64,000 bases of DNA from Manihot esculenta (Eukaryota; Streptophyta; Magnoliopsida; Malpighiales; Euphorbiaceae): assembly GCF_001659605.2 (NCBI RefSeq), contig NC_035161.2, positions 27,699,691 through 27,763,690 on the forward strand, given 5' to 3'. Made by a program: the position numbers and the translations under genes. Position 1 is the first letter of the stretch, and each line of letters starts with the position of its first letter. This document shows, one piece after another, positions 1 to 10,599 of this stretch. Below the pieces are notes generated by a model, which was not told the DNA's origin, did no database searches, and was given only the letters and a program-made list of their open reading frames with translations.

Positions 1-379
1 AGCGGAAGCATGTTGAAGTCCTCAAGAAAGTTGAGGATTGCTGGAGGTGTCTCCTAAAGAGAGGATGATTCATAATGGGCAGGAAGGTAAATTAGCTATC
101 AAATACATTGGACCCTTTGAAATCCTGCAAAGGATTGGGAATGTATCTCACGAGTTAGATTTGCCCACTTCAATGGGAGAGATCCATCCGTTTTTTTCCA
201 TGTTTTCACGGTATATGAGTTCGTGTCGGATCCGAGTGAGGTTCTTAAAGGAACCAGAGGTGGAGATCGTAGAGGATCTCACCTATGTTGAGCAGCTAGT
301 GCGGACCGCAGACACTCAAGTCAGTAAGTGTGGAAACGAGGAAAATCCCGATGGTGAAAGTCCCTTAGAATCACCTTAA
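1..379 (+). pseudogene. Gypsy pol C-terminus (integrase tail), frameshifted
   Basis: The readable peptide contains YIGPFEIL, an IHPFF stretch and EDLTYVEQ. These match the C-terminal integrase region of plant Ty3/gypsy polyproteins, usually GPFxVL, HxVFHVSxLRKY and EDLxYxEQP. Upstream, RKHVE is readable in a different frame, so a frameshift lies near position 45. Downstream of about residue 95 the expected chromodomain-like end is lost. The HVSMLRKY block is also scrambled (FSMFSRYM), which suggests further indels. It is a decayed remnant and no functional protein is expected. The family is clear; the exact breakpoints are estimates. Confidence 0.82.
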
Positions 380-527
380 GATGAAAAGTGCACCAGGGAG
401 ACCGAGAGTTCGTACTCCAGTAATATCGTGTTTCTTTATAGATTAGAGCCTATGTGTTGTTATGATTGTGCTTATGTTATGTATATGCATGTGCCTGTTG
501 TTTGAACATTCGGGGACGAATGTTCTT

Positions 528-541
528 AAAGGGGGGAAGAA
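528..541 (+). promoter_or_regulatory. Polypurine tract (plus-strand primer)
   Basis: AAAGGGGGGAAGAA abuts the TG that opens the 3' LTR at 542. This is the expected place and composition for the plus-strand priming site of an LTR retrotransposon. Confidence 0.85.
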
Positions 542-737
542 TGTAATATCCGGCTAGATTCCGGCATCGGAATCTCTACCTTCCGGCAGAATCTCCGTTG
601 GAATCTGGGATTTTGATGATGCTAGAGTCTTCTTGTAGGGTAAAAGGTGTTTTCTAAAATGTTTTTACTGATTTCATGGTTTTAAATGAAAAAGATTTGA
701 GTTTTGAAAAGAAAAGACCAAGGAGGCATTTGCCAGG

Positions 738-919
738 TTCGGCCGCCGAAAGTGAAGTTCGGCCGCCGAACATGGAAAGGTTTCGGGAGTGCCTTTGGCC
801 TCCGAAAGCCTTGTTTGAATGAACCAAGGTTCGGCCGCCGAACCTCAAGTTCGGCCGCCGAACCTCAAGTTCGGCCGCCGAACATGCATGAGTTTAGGGG
901 GCATGTTAGGCTGCCGAAG
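738..919 (+). repeat. Palindrome cluster TTCGGCCGCCGAA in LTR promoter
   Basis: Five exact 13-mers lie at 738-750, 758-770, 830-842, 850-862 and 870-882, with variants near 786-806 and 909-919. The last variant ends about 18 bp before the TATA box. The 13-mer is almost self-complementary, differing only at its central base. Confidence 0.9.
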
Positions 920-936
920 GTGGTTCAGCAGGCCAC

Positions 937-944
937 CTATAAAG
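937..944 (+). promoter_or_regulatory. LTR TATA box
   Basis: CTATAAAG in the context GCCACCTATAAAGAGCC. The same context, with only small changes, occurs on the minus strand at 25138-25145 in the sister LTR. It would mark the U3/R boundary about 30 bp downstream. Confidence 0.7.
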
Positions 945-1611
945 AGCCCTCAGATCGGAAATGGGCGAGTTTTCTCCCCATTCTCGAGCTCAGGTGAGTT
1001 TTGGTCCTCCTTTGGTCGTTTTCATATTTTTCTCTACCCATCCTTCAAGTTTTCATGAGATCTACCCTTGTTTTGAAGATTTGAAACCCAAATAGAAGTT
1101 TTGGAGCTTGGAGGCTTTTGGAGCTTGGATCCTCCACACCTCCGAGTTAGGGATCACACCACCCCTCGATCTTCAAGAGGTAAGTGTAGATCCTTGCTTC
1201 CCTACTGTTTTAATGCAGTTTTAGTAAGTTTAATGATGTTTTGATGGTTGAGTATGGGTAGATATGCGTGTTAGGGTTTATGTGGGTTTTATGCCCAATG
1301 CATGTTTATGTGATGTTATGTTGAAGGTTTAAGCCAGTTTATGCATGTGGGAGAGTGTATGCATGATTGGGAAAGAGCAAGTGAGATTTTGGGGTGTTTT
1401 GATGGTTTTAGCCTATGTGGGTCATAAGCTATCTATGCATGCTTTGGATGTTGTTTTTAGAGTTTAAATCTAGTTGTTAAGCTCCTTTATGCATGACTAT
1501 GGGTTTATGCATGGTTTTGAGAAGTTTATGCATGTTTTAAAAGGTTGGATGCTTGTTTTGGGGGGTTGGGAGGCTTGTATGCACAAGGGCTGAGTTCTGG
1601 AAGAACTCAAG

Positions 1612-1860
1612 TTCGACCGCCGAAGGTGGTTTCGGCCGCCGAACATGCCTATGGATGCATGGTTGGACCGCCAAACCTTGCCCCCGAAAGTTATGTTTCA
1701 GAGCTGAAGCAGACTTTCGACCGCCGAAGGTGATGTTCGGCCGCCGAAAGTGCATGACTTTCGTCTCTGGAGAAAGGGTTCGGCCGCCGAAGGCGCTCCC
1801 GAACCTGCATGACTTTCGTCTCTGGAAGGGACCTTCGGCCGCCGAAAGTGCCGCCGAAAG
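1612..1860 (+). repeat. Second palindrome cluster in LTR
   Basis: At least seven exact or one-mismatch copies of TTCGGCCGCCGAA, including the C-to-A variant TTCGACCGCCGAA. They lie inside the proposed first intron of the LTR leader. The sister LTR has an equivalent second cluster at 24363-24610. Confidence 0.85.
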
Positions 1861-3014
1861 TGTCCTGTGCAGCCTTTTCATGAGTGTTCTGTATGCATGT
1901 TTCTTTGATGTTTTAGGGGGTTTTTGGGGAGTTGTTTATGTGTTGTTTAGGGTGTGTTTGGCACCTCACTAGAGTCCACCTGTGTAGGATCGGACCCGAG
2001 GAACCGAGGTGTTTAGCAGTGTCAGCCGTTTCAGAGTCGGCCCCGAGCTAGTCAGAGGTGAGTGGAACTAAACCTAATGCTTTAAATTAAATGTTTTTAG
2101 AGCATGATCCATGCATCATAAAATGCCATGATATGTATTAGGTTGTTTTGCATTAGAATCCATGAATATGATGCATTGCATAATATGTTGTTAATGTGGA
2201 TGGGTATTGGATGATCCTTAGCCCTCAATATGATATGAGATGACATGGTATGAGATAGAAAGCCCAGGTGTGGCCTAATCGCCCCTGGCATAGTTGGACA
2301 TATTATGATAGGTGCTAGTAAGGGAAGCCCAGGTGAGGCCTAACCGCCCCTGGCATAGTTGGACATATTTCGATATGTAGAGGGCTAAAGGTGACAAGTT
2401 CATCCTTGATGTGATATGTTTGTGATGTGATGCATTCCATGATGGCATACTTGTAAATGAACTGTTTTGCTAGTATGGTTTCAGCTCACTGGGCTTTATA
2501 GCTCACCCCTCTCCCCTAACCCCAGGTTTGCAGGGTCAGAGATAGTCAGGAGATCAGCAGGTTATGTCTATGGTCAGAGTCATGTAATAGAGTAGTAGTG
2601 GACATGATGTAAGATAAAGATATGTAATGAAATGTAAAAATGTTATGATGTAGATTAATGTAATGTAATAGATAGAGTTGTGCTTTGCCCTAGAAGTGTG
2701 GTTAATCCCTCTGTATATGGTCCTTATGTATGTCTTTAATGAGACAGGAAAACCAAGCTTATTATATGTTGCCCCATTAGAGTTGTTGATGAGAACTCTA
2801 GTGTTGGGGTTTATGATTATGAGTTTGTGCATGCACAGGTTAAGCTTGGTGTATGAAAGAAAGAAAAAGTTTTCAGTTTTTATGTTTATGTTTGTTTATG
2901 TTTGGGATTATACCAGATGTACATGATGCATGTTAGGTTTGCTACGGGTCCCGGCGGCCTTAAGCCGATCTGGATCCTAGCGCCGGTAGCGGTCCGGATT
3001 TTCGGGCTGTTACA

Positions 3015-5955
3015 GAGCGGATAATCGAAGATAATCTCCTTGACCCGACTTCTATTGTATTAGCAATAGATGAACATGTAATAGACGTTTGAGAGGAGGA
3101 AACTGACATCTTCTATCAAGATCCAGAACATATGGCCCTTCAAGATTGGCTCGTTGTTACTCACATCGCTTCGCTTACTGAACCTTTTGACGGCTACAGC
3201 ATTGTTTATCGTACCATATTTAACGTTGCCATCGAAACCACCTTTATAAAGATCCATCGTTTTCTCCAAGCATCACTTTTGTGTTTCTCTGCAACTTCCT
3301 TTGTTAGAAGAATTCACTCTACAAGTCCCTTTTTGTTAAAGTCTTTATCTAATTTGCAGTAATTTTATTGTCTTTTTAATACGAATAGAAATACATCTTC
3401 TTTCTTTTTCTTCCACTCTATTCAATCCGATTAAAAATTAATAAAATTTAAATCAAAACTTAAAATATCATATTTGCTTACTCAAAACAATTGATTTTAA
3501 TAACAAATCTAAAAAGCAATGTATAAATAATTCAAAAGTTCAAGTTTTAATCGCATTCTTATTACATATCATAAATTCTTTACATTTATGATTTAACATT
3601 TGGATTAATATTAATAATAATTAATTTTTCTCAATATATCTAATATAATTCACCAATCCTTAGCTCCATATTTATATAGTATTACGCTTATAATACATCA
3701 TCATTCTTTTTTTTTTACCCTTTACATATGTGGTTATACACCAGAAAAATTCACTTATACTTGTCACCACCCAGTGATCCCTTGTTAAATTTAAGAAAAA
3801 CATCTTGAAGCTTTTAAGGAAAATAAATATTATACCATGTGAAGTCATTTTACCATTGAAGGCAACAAATAAATACATATTAATTATTTATTAGCACAAC
3901 TAAGTACTAGGAGAATTGATCAAGTTTCTTATCTAGCACATTAATAAAATTTCTAACTAACTTCTTACGATTTCTTAAGTTTATATATATATAAAAAGAA
4001 AAATACTCGTTTAGAATATTTTATCTCTTAATGAATTGATTCGGTGCAAATAAAATTTAATTTTATTCTAATAAATTTAAAGCTACATATGATTATACCA
4101 ATTAAAAAGATATTGGCATGCCCGTAATCAATTTTTAATCTTTCTCTATTATCGAATTAATAAAATTATTTAAACTCTTAAAAAATGAAAAAATATATAA
4201 TAATATCTATCAAATCATATTTAAAATTATAAATAATCTAAATTTTAACTTAAAATCTTCATAATTTTAACTTATTATCTTAAAATTATTAATATATTTT
4301 TTTGAAAGGAAAAAGAAAAATATTCCAACACAAACTTTGCATGATCTTCCCCTTGCTTCTTCTGCAGGCCTTGCAAATCTAATGCTGCAAAGCATTGGAA
4401 AGAGATCGGAAATGTTTGGCTTAATTTCCTGTCAGCACCATGAGTTCGGCCATTAAATTTCTGAATTTTGTTCCATCATTGTGGGTGTCATCTCCTTCAA
4501 GTATGCGACCCCCACAGAGTGTTCGTGATTGATTTTATTATGCTTGTCAGAATTATCTTTTAAATTACAACCAAACAATAAAAAAATTATAAAATATATT
4601 TTTTAATTACAAATTATTTAATGTAAACAGAATGGTGTTTTAAAGTTTTTTTTTATTATTATTGGCAAGGTTAGTTTAATAACTGAAAAACTAAATTAAT
4701 TCATTTTGGTTTAATTATAATCTAAAACGTCTCATCCCTATTTTCACAAATACGAAATTAGTAATATAATTAGCACATATTAGTTTCAAAAAATATATAT
4801 ATATAAATGAATATTTGGATAATACATTATAATAAATTATCTAAAAATAATACATTTTCGTAAAATTAATAGAAAATATAATATCCTATATAGTTTAGAG
4901 TTCTAAATATAAGATGATCAGTCAAAATTGACTTTTTGTTTAGAAAAGGCCACACTAAAATACAAATAAAGAAATCGAAATTAAATAAAAACATCTTAAA
5001 CAACAAGCTAGAAAAATAGCTTAAAAAAAAAAAAGCAGGAAAACTAAGAATTCTTAATAAAAAATTTTTAAGAGTTTTATATAATAATAAAATTAAGACC
5101 GTTTAGTTTGAAAAAATTATTTTTGAAAAGTAATTTAATTAAATTAAAAAATAATTTATTTTTCCAATAAGAAAATCATCCGACTTTCAAAAAGTCAAGA
5201 TAAAGTTGATAACCAAATAAAATTGTATTTTTTGAAAATTTAAAATTTCTAGACTGAATTATCTCCATCAAACAAAACCTGAAAATTTCTTGAATTACAA
5301 GAGGCTTTATAAAGTATAAATAAATATAATATCTAAGTGATATAGAAATTTGTGTTATCAATTATTTTGTATATTATAGTTTTAAATTAAAAGAATTTTA
5401 TTTGATTATCATTGATTAAATATTAACCATTTCTTGATTTTCAATATTGTTTATATTCTTATGTGTTTTGCTTTATATCAATAGTATAGGCAAAGTGCTT
5501 ATGTATCTTAAAGTATTGGATCAATAATTGAAGAAAACTTTTTTTTTAAACCTTATTCTTTGTTTATTTTACGAAAATATTTTTTAAAAAATATTATTTT
5601 TATTTTTTATATTTAAAACATTTAAAAATTTAAGTAATAAAAAATATTTTTCCAATCAAATAAAAATAATTTCGTTCTTTAAAGAAAAAAATAATTTTTC
5701 ACACTTTAAATATATTATTAAAACCTATTTTTATATATATAAATTTGTATTATTAATATATTTTATTTTTACATTAAAATAAAATTATAAAGAATAAATT
5801 ATTTTATTAAAAATTATTTTATAAAAAATATTTTTAAAAAATATTTTATACAAAAAATATTTTTTAAATATAAATGATTTTTTACAAATAAACACAATCT
5901 TAAACTTTAAATCAATGTTTAAAAAGGTGACAGTTAAAATATTAAAAAAATAATT

Positions 5956-6015
<60 letters not shown>

Positions 6016-7400
6016 TTCTAGTTATCGGTTGTATCCGATCATTAAATTAAATAGACCTAAATTTTATCCAAAAATTTTATACCTAATTTATCTCACTTTT
6101 TTCAGATCCAATTTTCTTTTTTTTCCAAAAAAATATTAAATAATAAGTTTTTAATTTTTAATAATATTTTTATATGTTTATTATTATAAATTATTTACTA
6201 TGACAATTAAAATAGGAAAATTTAAAACAAAGATTTATAACAATTATTGAATAATTTTATAATATTAAAATATGAAATTAATATTTTATCATTAAAATTA
6301 AAAATATTATCACAATATTTTTTTAAACATCGCAAGTCTTATCCTAAATAAAAAGATTTGGTTAAATTAAAATAAAAAATTAATTTTAGACAAAAGCGGT
6401 CATTAACCAAAAATTCAGGAAAAAAATATTATTCCAATCAATAATTACATAAGTTCTCACATTTTTCAGGGTCTAATAGATTATTTAACTATCAAAAAAA
6501 TCAAATAGGTTTTTTATATTTAAAAAATAAATTAAATAACCTTTTAGGATTTAAAAAACCATCCTAATTTTCTATTTATTTTTTTTCTTAATATTCAACT
6601 TCATATTTCAATTGCTAAACAGTGAAAACGTCATTTCAAATCTATAGAACTCACTCAAACCTAAAGACTAATAACATCAATGAATACAGAACCCTAAACA
6701 AGATACTATATAACAAATTAAAGAAAAGGAAGAATACGCATGAATTCAAAGAACAGTAAGGGCTAGAGAAAGGGATGACAGCTGCAATAACCAAGAAGAA
6801 GATCAATAATCAAATTGACAATGGTAACTATTACAAAAACAATGAAACTTTGGAGAATCTTTTTAAATTATTCAACAAAAATAGTTTAGCAGTCTTCTAA
6901 TTCTCCTATATCTTACAACTAAAATCACAAATTTTGATATGGATTGAATCATTTGCCACCCATACACACAACTCATTCACAGCAAGATCTTGCTCCCAAG
7001 AAGAAAGGAAGAAAAGATATCATTTTTCCATTCTCCCCCTATATAAGATCTTTAGTAATAAAACTCAAACCAAGTATAACCATTGTTCACCCATCTTCAA
7101 ACTTGAACGTCTATCCGATCAGGTTTGAAACACCAATTGATCAACTATATATAGTATTTGGGTTTTCAAATATTTACCTTACTTAAGGGATAAACCTATG
7201 ATGTTGAAATCAAATTACTTGTATGATAACCAAGGCGGATGCTCTATGAGATAACATCAACTTTCTTGGATGACTGTAAACACACAATAGCAATATAACA
7301 GCATAGGCCAATTCTCCTTGACAGAATATTGTGAAAAGTATCATGCATCTGATATTCATTGGGTGGGCTACAAGTAGAGTTCTGACTTCAACAGCAACAA
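3015..7400. other. AT-rich intergenic region
   Basis: No convincing gene. About 3015-3360 is of more normal composition and may be the disrupted target of the retroelement, but no protein family was recognised. The rest is very AT-rich with many homopolymer runs and a long AT microsatellite. The small ORFs at 3132-3362 and 6934-7186 show no recognisable motif. Confidence 0.7.
5955..6013. repeat. (AT)n microsatellite
   Basis: Nearly uninterrupted TA dinucleotides for about 55 bp in AT-rich intergenic DNA. Confidence 0.95.
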
Positions 7401-7682
7401 AGCTGTGATGTCAATGTGCAGGAATCAAAAGCTTAGTACAATGTCCAAACTCTGAAAGTTGACTTGTTGGAAGCAAAACACAGTTCCCGGATAGAAAGAA
7501 GCAACAGATTTAACAAAAATCCTAAATGACATCAAGAAAGCAGAGGATATACTCCAATAACAGTAATGAGAATCAATGTTTGGTTTATTTGCATTCAAAG
7601 ATGTAATCACTTATCTCTCAAACTGGCAATTGGCTTGGAATCAATGTCTATGATGAATCTGAAAGTTTTCCTCCATGAAAAA

Positions 7683-8225
7683 CTACTGACCTGCCAAACT
7701 AGATTGCTGCTTAACTCTGCGTACGCAATCATAATAACTCCTAGTCAGAGGGGCACATTTCAGTATATCATTACCATGCTCCTTGTAACATGCCCGACAA
7801 GCTTCATAATCAGCCAAACAGGGCATAGGCTTCTGATACGGAAGCTTGAATTCCTTATCACGAAGATCCTTGGCTCTTTCAGTTACTTCTTGCACGATGC
7901 TATCCTCCTGCTTCTGCAACTTTTCCAGAACCCTTTCACTTTCTTGAATGACAGATCTAATTGCATCTAACTCTGTATTCACAGAATGAGCAGATGGGGT
8001 TGCTGGCAAGAACAATGGAGCTTGTACTGGCCATCCTGGAGAAGGAATCCCTTTGGGTGTTTCAGGATCATCATAATGTTGCTTTTCATTCACCTTAGTT
8101 TGGGGGAGGGCAGATTCTCGGGGTACCTTAGCTTTAGTTTTCTTTGGTTTCCTCTTCAACTTCTCACCATCATCAGCAAGTCTATTAACAAGGTTAGAAC
8201 TGATCTGAATTGAAAAATCACCCAT
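7683..8225 (-). CDS. Twin-CX9C (CHCH) protein, MIC19/CHCHD-like
   Basis: 180-residue ORF. The C-terminal part has C136-x9-C146 and C157-x9-C167, ten residues apart: the twin CX9C pattern of CHCH proteins that are oxidised by the Mia40 route in the mitochondrial intermembrane space. C143 is an extra cysteine. Residues about 84-122 are predicted coiled coil (EVTERAKDLRDKE), and residues 22-36 are Lys-rich. The layout of short N-terminus, coiled coil and CHCH domain resembles MIC19/CHCHD3 of the cristae-organising MICOS complex, but the N-terminal match is weak, so this is a family-level call. The stop sits in CAG|GTCAGTAG, a good splice donor, so the last residues may be spliced differently. 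A leader intron probably lies upstream. Confidence 0.75.
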   Translation of the reverse strand: MGDFSIQISSNLVNRLADDGEKLKRKPKKTKAKVPRESALPQTKVNEKQHYDDPETPKGIPSPGWPVQAPLFLPATPSAHSVNTELDAIRSVIQESERVLEKLQKQEDSIVQEVTERAKDLRDKEFKLPYQKPMPCLADYEACRACYKEHGNDILKCAPLTRSYYDCVRRVKQQSSLAGQ

Positions 8226-8236
8226 AACAGTGATTA

Positions 8237-9430
8237 TCTGGAAATTTTACCTGAAGATATCCACAGAAGATGTTTTGCCAATCAGAAAAAAATGTTAAGT
8301 ATTTCTGACTATATACGATATGCAACATTGCAAAGCACAGTTTAAACCAAGAAATCAGCAGATAAGGCATAATTGAAGGCCACCAAATCTATTCAATCAG
8401 AAAATAGCATACCAAGAAAAAGGATTGTGGTGCTTCTTCGTCTGGATACAAAAAGGAGCAGTGGACGAATTAATAAGACCAAGCAAGCATTAGAAAGATT
8501 ACATGTCCACGCACATGGTTACACTTAAACATGAAAAAGTCAGCTTAGCCACAACCCTGATTCAATTAGGGAACCATAAAGCCAGATCAACAAACGGACA
8601 AGCTACATATTTGAGGTATATGCTTAAATTCAAGCTGATCGTGATAGCGAGTAAACAAGTCATTTAAAAGATATACTAGTGAGTAGACAACATAAGAGCT
8701 CATTTGGAACTGCATCAAACTCAAACATGCAGCTACAAATCAATCAATACATCGACCAGATAATTCCTTGCTCATTATATTAAGAAAACAAATTGAACTT
8801 TCGAAATGTTCGCAGAAAGCAGAGTTATTGCCTTTAGCTAAGCCCAGCATGAAGAATGAGATCCAAAAATGATAAATTACACATGCAAACACCTATGCAG
8901 AAAAATCCAAATTCCTAAAACAGAGAATTAACATTTCACAAGTCAAGGCAATGCAGGCAACAGCATTTCTATGTTTCTATACAACCTAAAGCTACACGCT
9001 CCATACACCAAACAACACCCACCCACCCACAAAAACAAAAACAAAAAAAAAAAAAAAAAAAAAATCATTTAGCGAAAACCTAAATTGTATTAAGTCAATT
9101 AGCAGAACGAACAGAATATAACTTCTCCTCAAAGGAAATTGATGATTCTAGGGTTTAGAATAAATTATTTCAATTTTCTTTTGAAGCGTATAAAAGAAAT
9201 TCCAGATAATAAATCAAGAAGGAAAAATTCCATACCAGTAAGAGAAGAAATCAAGACGATAAATCCAGAATCGTCCTCGACCACGATCCACTTAGGGTTC
9301 TTCCTTTCTACTTGGAGAATCGACAATTCATTTCATAAACAAGCCCAGCTGTTTTGTGAAATGAGCCTAGGCCAGCTATCCAGGTCCAATAATTTCAGTG
9401 TTGTAATACTCCTACCGTCCAGTTTTATAT
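8237..9430 (-). other. Probable 5' UTR exon and leader intron of the CHCH gene
   Basis: On the minus strand a donor (TACTG|GTATGG, exon end near 9236) and an acceptor (TTTCCAG|ATAATC, exon start near 8237) would splice a GC-richer leader (about 9236-9430) to the short stretch before the ATG. No coding ORF lies between them. A poly-A run at 9040-9063 (plus strand) lies inside the intron. Inferred from signals only. Confidence 0.45.
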
Positions 9431-9439
9431 GGGATTAAG

Positions 9440-10150
9440 GTTTTTTACTCTAATTAAAAAATAAATAAATAAATTAAATTATATTCCCTCTTCCCATAAT
9501 TTGCCTGTTTTGATTGTTTCGAGATTATCGTTCATTTTTTAATATCATAATAATATATAAATTGAATATTATAATTTTATTTTTTTTAAAAAAACTAATT
9601 AATATTTTTTAATTTTATCATAATGATAAATAATTTTAGACATTGACTCTGTAAAAATAACTAAATAAAAGTAAACGAAAAAACATATTTATTATAGGTT
9701 TAGTGAAAGAAAAAGTCAATTTACGTTGATATATATATATATATATATATATAATAAAAACTTTAAATTTTATTATAATTAAGAGCCTAAATTAAATTTA
9801 TAAAATTTAATGTAAATTACAAATGAAAACTTTTACTAATTAAATATATATCTTATTCTAATTTTATATTTAAAAGTACATATATTTATATTTATTATAT
9901 GTAATAAATATTTTTAAAAATGAATTTTTATTATAATAAAATAGCATAATAAATATTTTTACATTTATTATATATAAAAATATTTCGTTGAATAAAATTA
10001 TTTATTTTGTAAATATTAATTAATTAATAAACTTTTCAAAATATTAAATACATTTTAATATATTTTTTAAAATAAAAAATTAATTAATACAATTTTTTCA
10101 TATTATAAAAATTAAATAATAATTTTTTAATTGTACTTAAATGTATTCTG
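9440..10150. other. AT-rich spacer
   Basis: No gene seen. Contains a short (AT)n run near 9730-9752 and otherwise low-complexity AT sequence. Confidence 0.7.
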
Positions 10151-10159
10151 TCAACGAGG

Positions 10160-10596
10160 TTCGGTAGGTTTCGGTTGTGTAATCCGGAAGGATGATGGGA
10201 GTTTTGTGGCTGTTAAAGCAGGCTCTTTTTATAGCTAGATGGATGCAAAGTGTGCTGAAACTATAGCATTCCGGGAAGTATTGAGCTGGATTAAAGAGTG
10301 TTGATGGGATCGAATTCTTTTCAAATTGGATGCTCAGATATTTGTGATGTCAGTTAATTGTGTTTTATTAGATGATTTATCGTCTTTTGGCCTTTTGATT
10401 CAAGATTATAAACTGCTTCTATCTAGTTATGAGGAAGTAAAGTGTGTTTTTGTTCATAGATCTACGAATGATATCGCTCATGTTCTAGCAACATCGGCTT
10501 ATTCTGAGTCAGGTCAAGGATTTTGAATTGATACCCCACCTCCTCACATTGTTTCTTTGTTTTCTTTAAATTAATGAAATTTTCTTGTTATTTGAA
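10160..10596 (+). mobile_element. 5'-truncated LINE, RNase H tail
   Basis: One frame from about 10168 gives GFGCVIRKDDGSFVAVK, an in-frame TAG, AFREVLSWIKEC, an in-frame TGA, then FKLDAQIFV and STNDIAHVLATSA, ending at a stop at 10526. This is the RVT_3-type RNase H-like domain found at the end of plant LINE and LINE-derived ORFs (G.G.VIRK, A.REAL.W, SN.VAH.LA). A short 3' UTR with TTAATGAAATTTTCTTG and a terminal A-run follow, as expected for a LINE 3' end. Two stops show it is dead. Confidence 0.75.
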
Positions 10597-10599
10597 AAA

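Larger units (their letters stand above)
1..3014 (+). mobile_element. Ty3/gypsy chromovirus-like retrotransposon, 3' part
   Basis: The element enters from the left edge. It holds a frame-broken pol C-terminus (integrase tail), a polypurine tract directly before the LTR, and a full 3' LTR that starts TGTAATATCC and ends GGGCTGTTACA. The 5' half lies outside the window, so autonomy and target duplication cannot be judged. LTR start, LTR end and internal motifs match the minus-strand element at 21345-25411 and the 1.1-kb insertion at 56100-57208, so all three belong to one family. The chromovirus-like assignment rests on the integrase-tail motifs and, in the sister copy, an initiator-tRNA-Met primer-binding site. 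Confidence 0.9.
542..3014 (+). repeat. Chromovirus 3' LTR, 2473 bp
   Basis: Starts TGTAATATCC and ends CTGTTACA. It holds two clusters of a GC-rich palindrome (738-919 and 1612-1860), a TATA box (937-944) just after the first cluster, and a two-copy internal minisatellite near 2260-2370. Splice-like signals are an AAGAG|GTAAGT donor at 1180, a CTGTGTAG| acceptor at 1987, a CAGAG|GTGAGT donor at 2058 and a pyrimidine-rich TTTGCAG| acceptor at 2533. The signals that remain in the sister copies at 23264-25411 and 56100-57208 are conserved in place. The short ORFs here look like chance readings of the GC-rich repeats. Confidence 0.9.

Noticed and set aside
738..919. Regular short repeats resembling a CRISPR-like array
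   Set aside because: The repeat is a 13-bp palindrome with irregular spacing inside an LTR of a plant genome; there are no spacers of uniform size and no cas genes.
1537..1972. Overlapping ORFs of 114-139 codons in the LTR
   Set aside because: They read through GC-rich palindromes in several frames at once; no conservation of the frame in the sister LTR is apparent.
7566..8213. Plus-strand ORFs opposite the CHCH gene
   Set aside because: Antisense shadows of the minus-strand coding frame.
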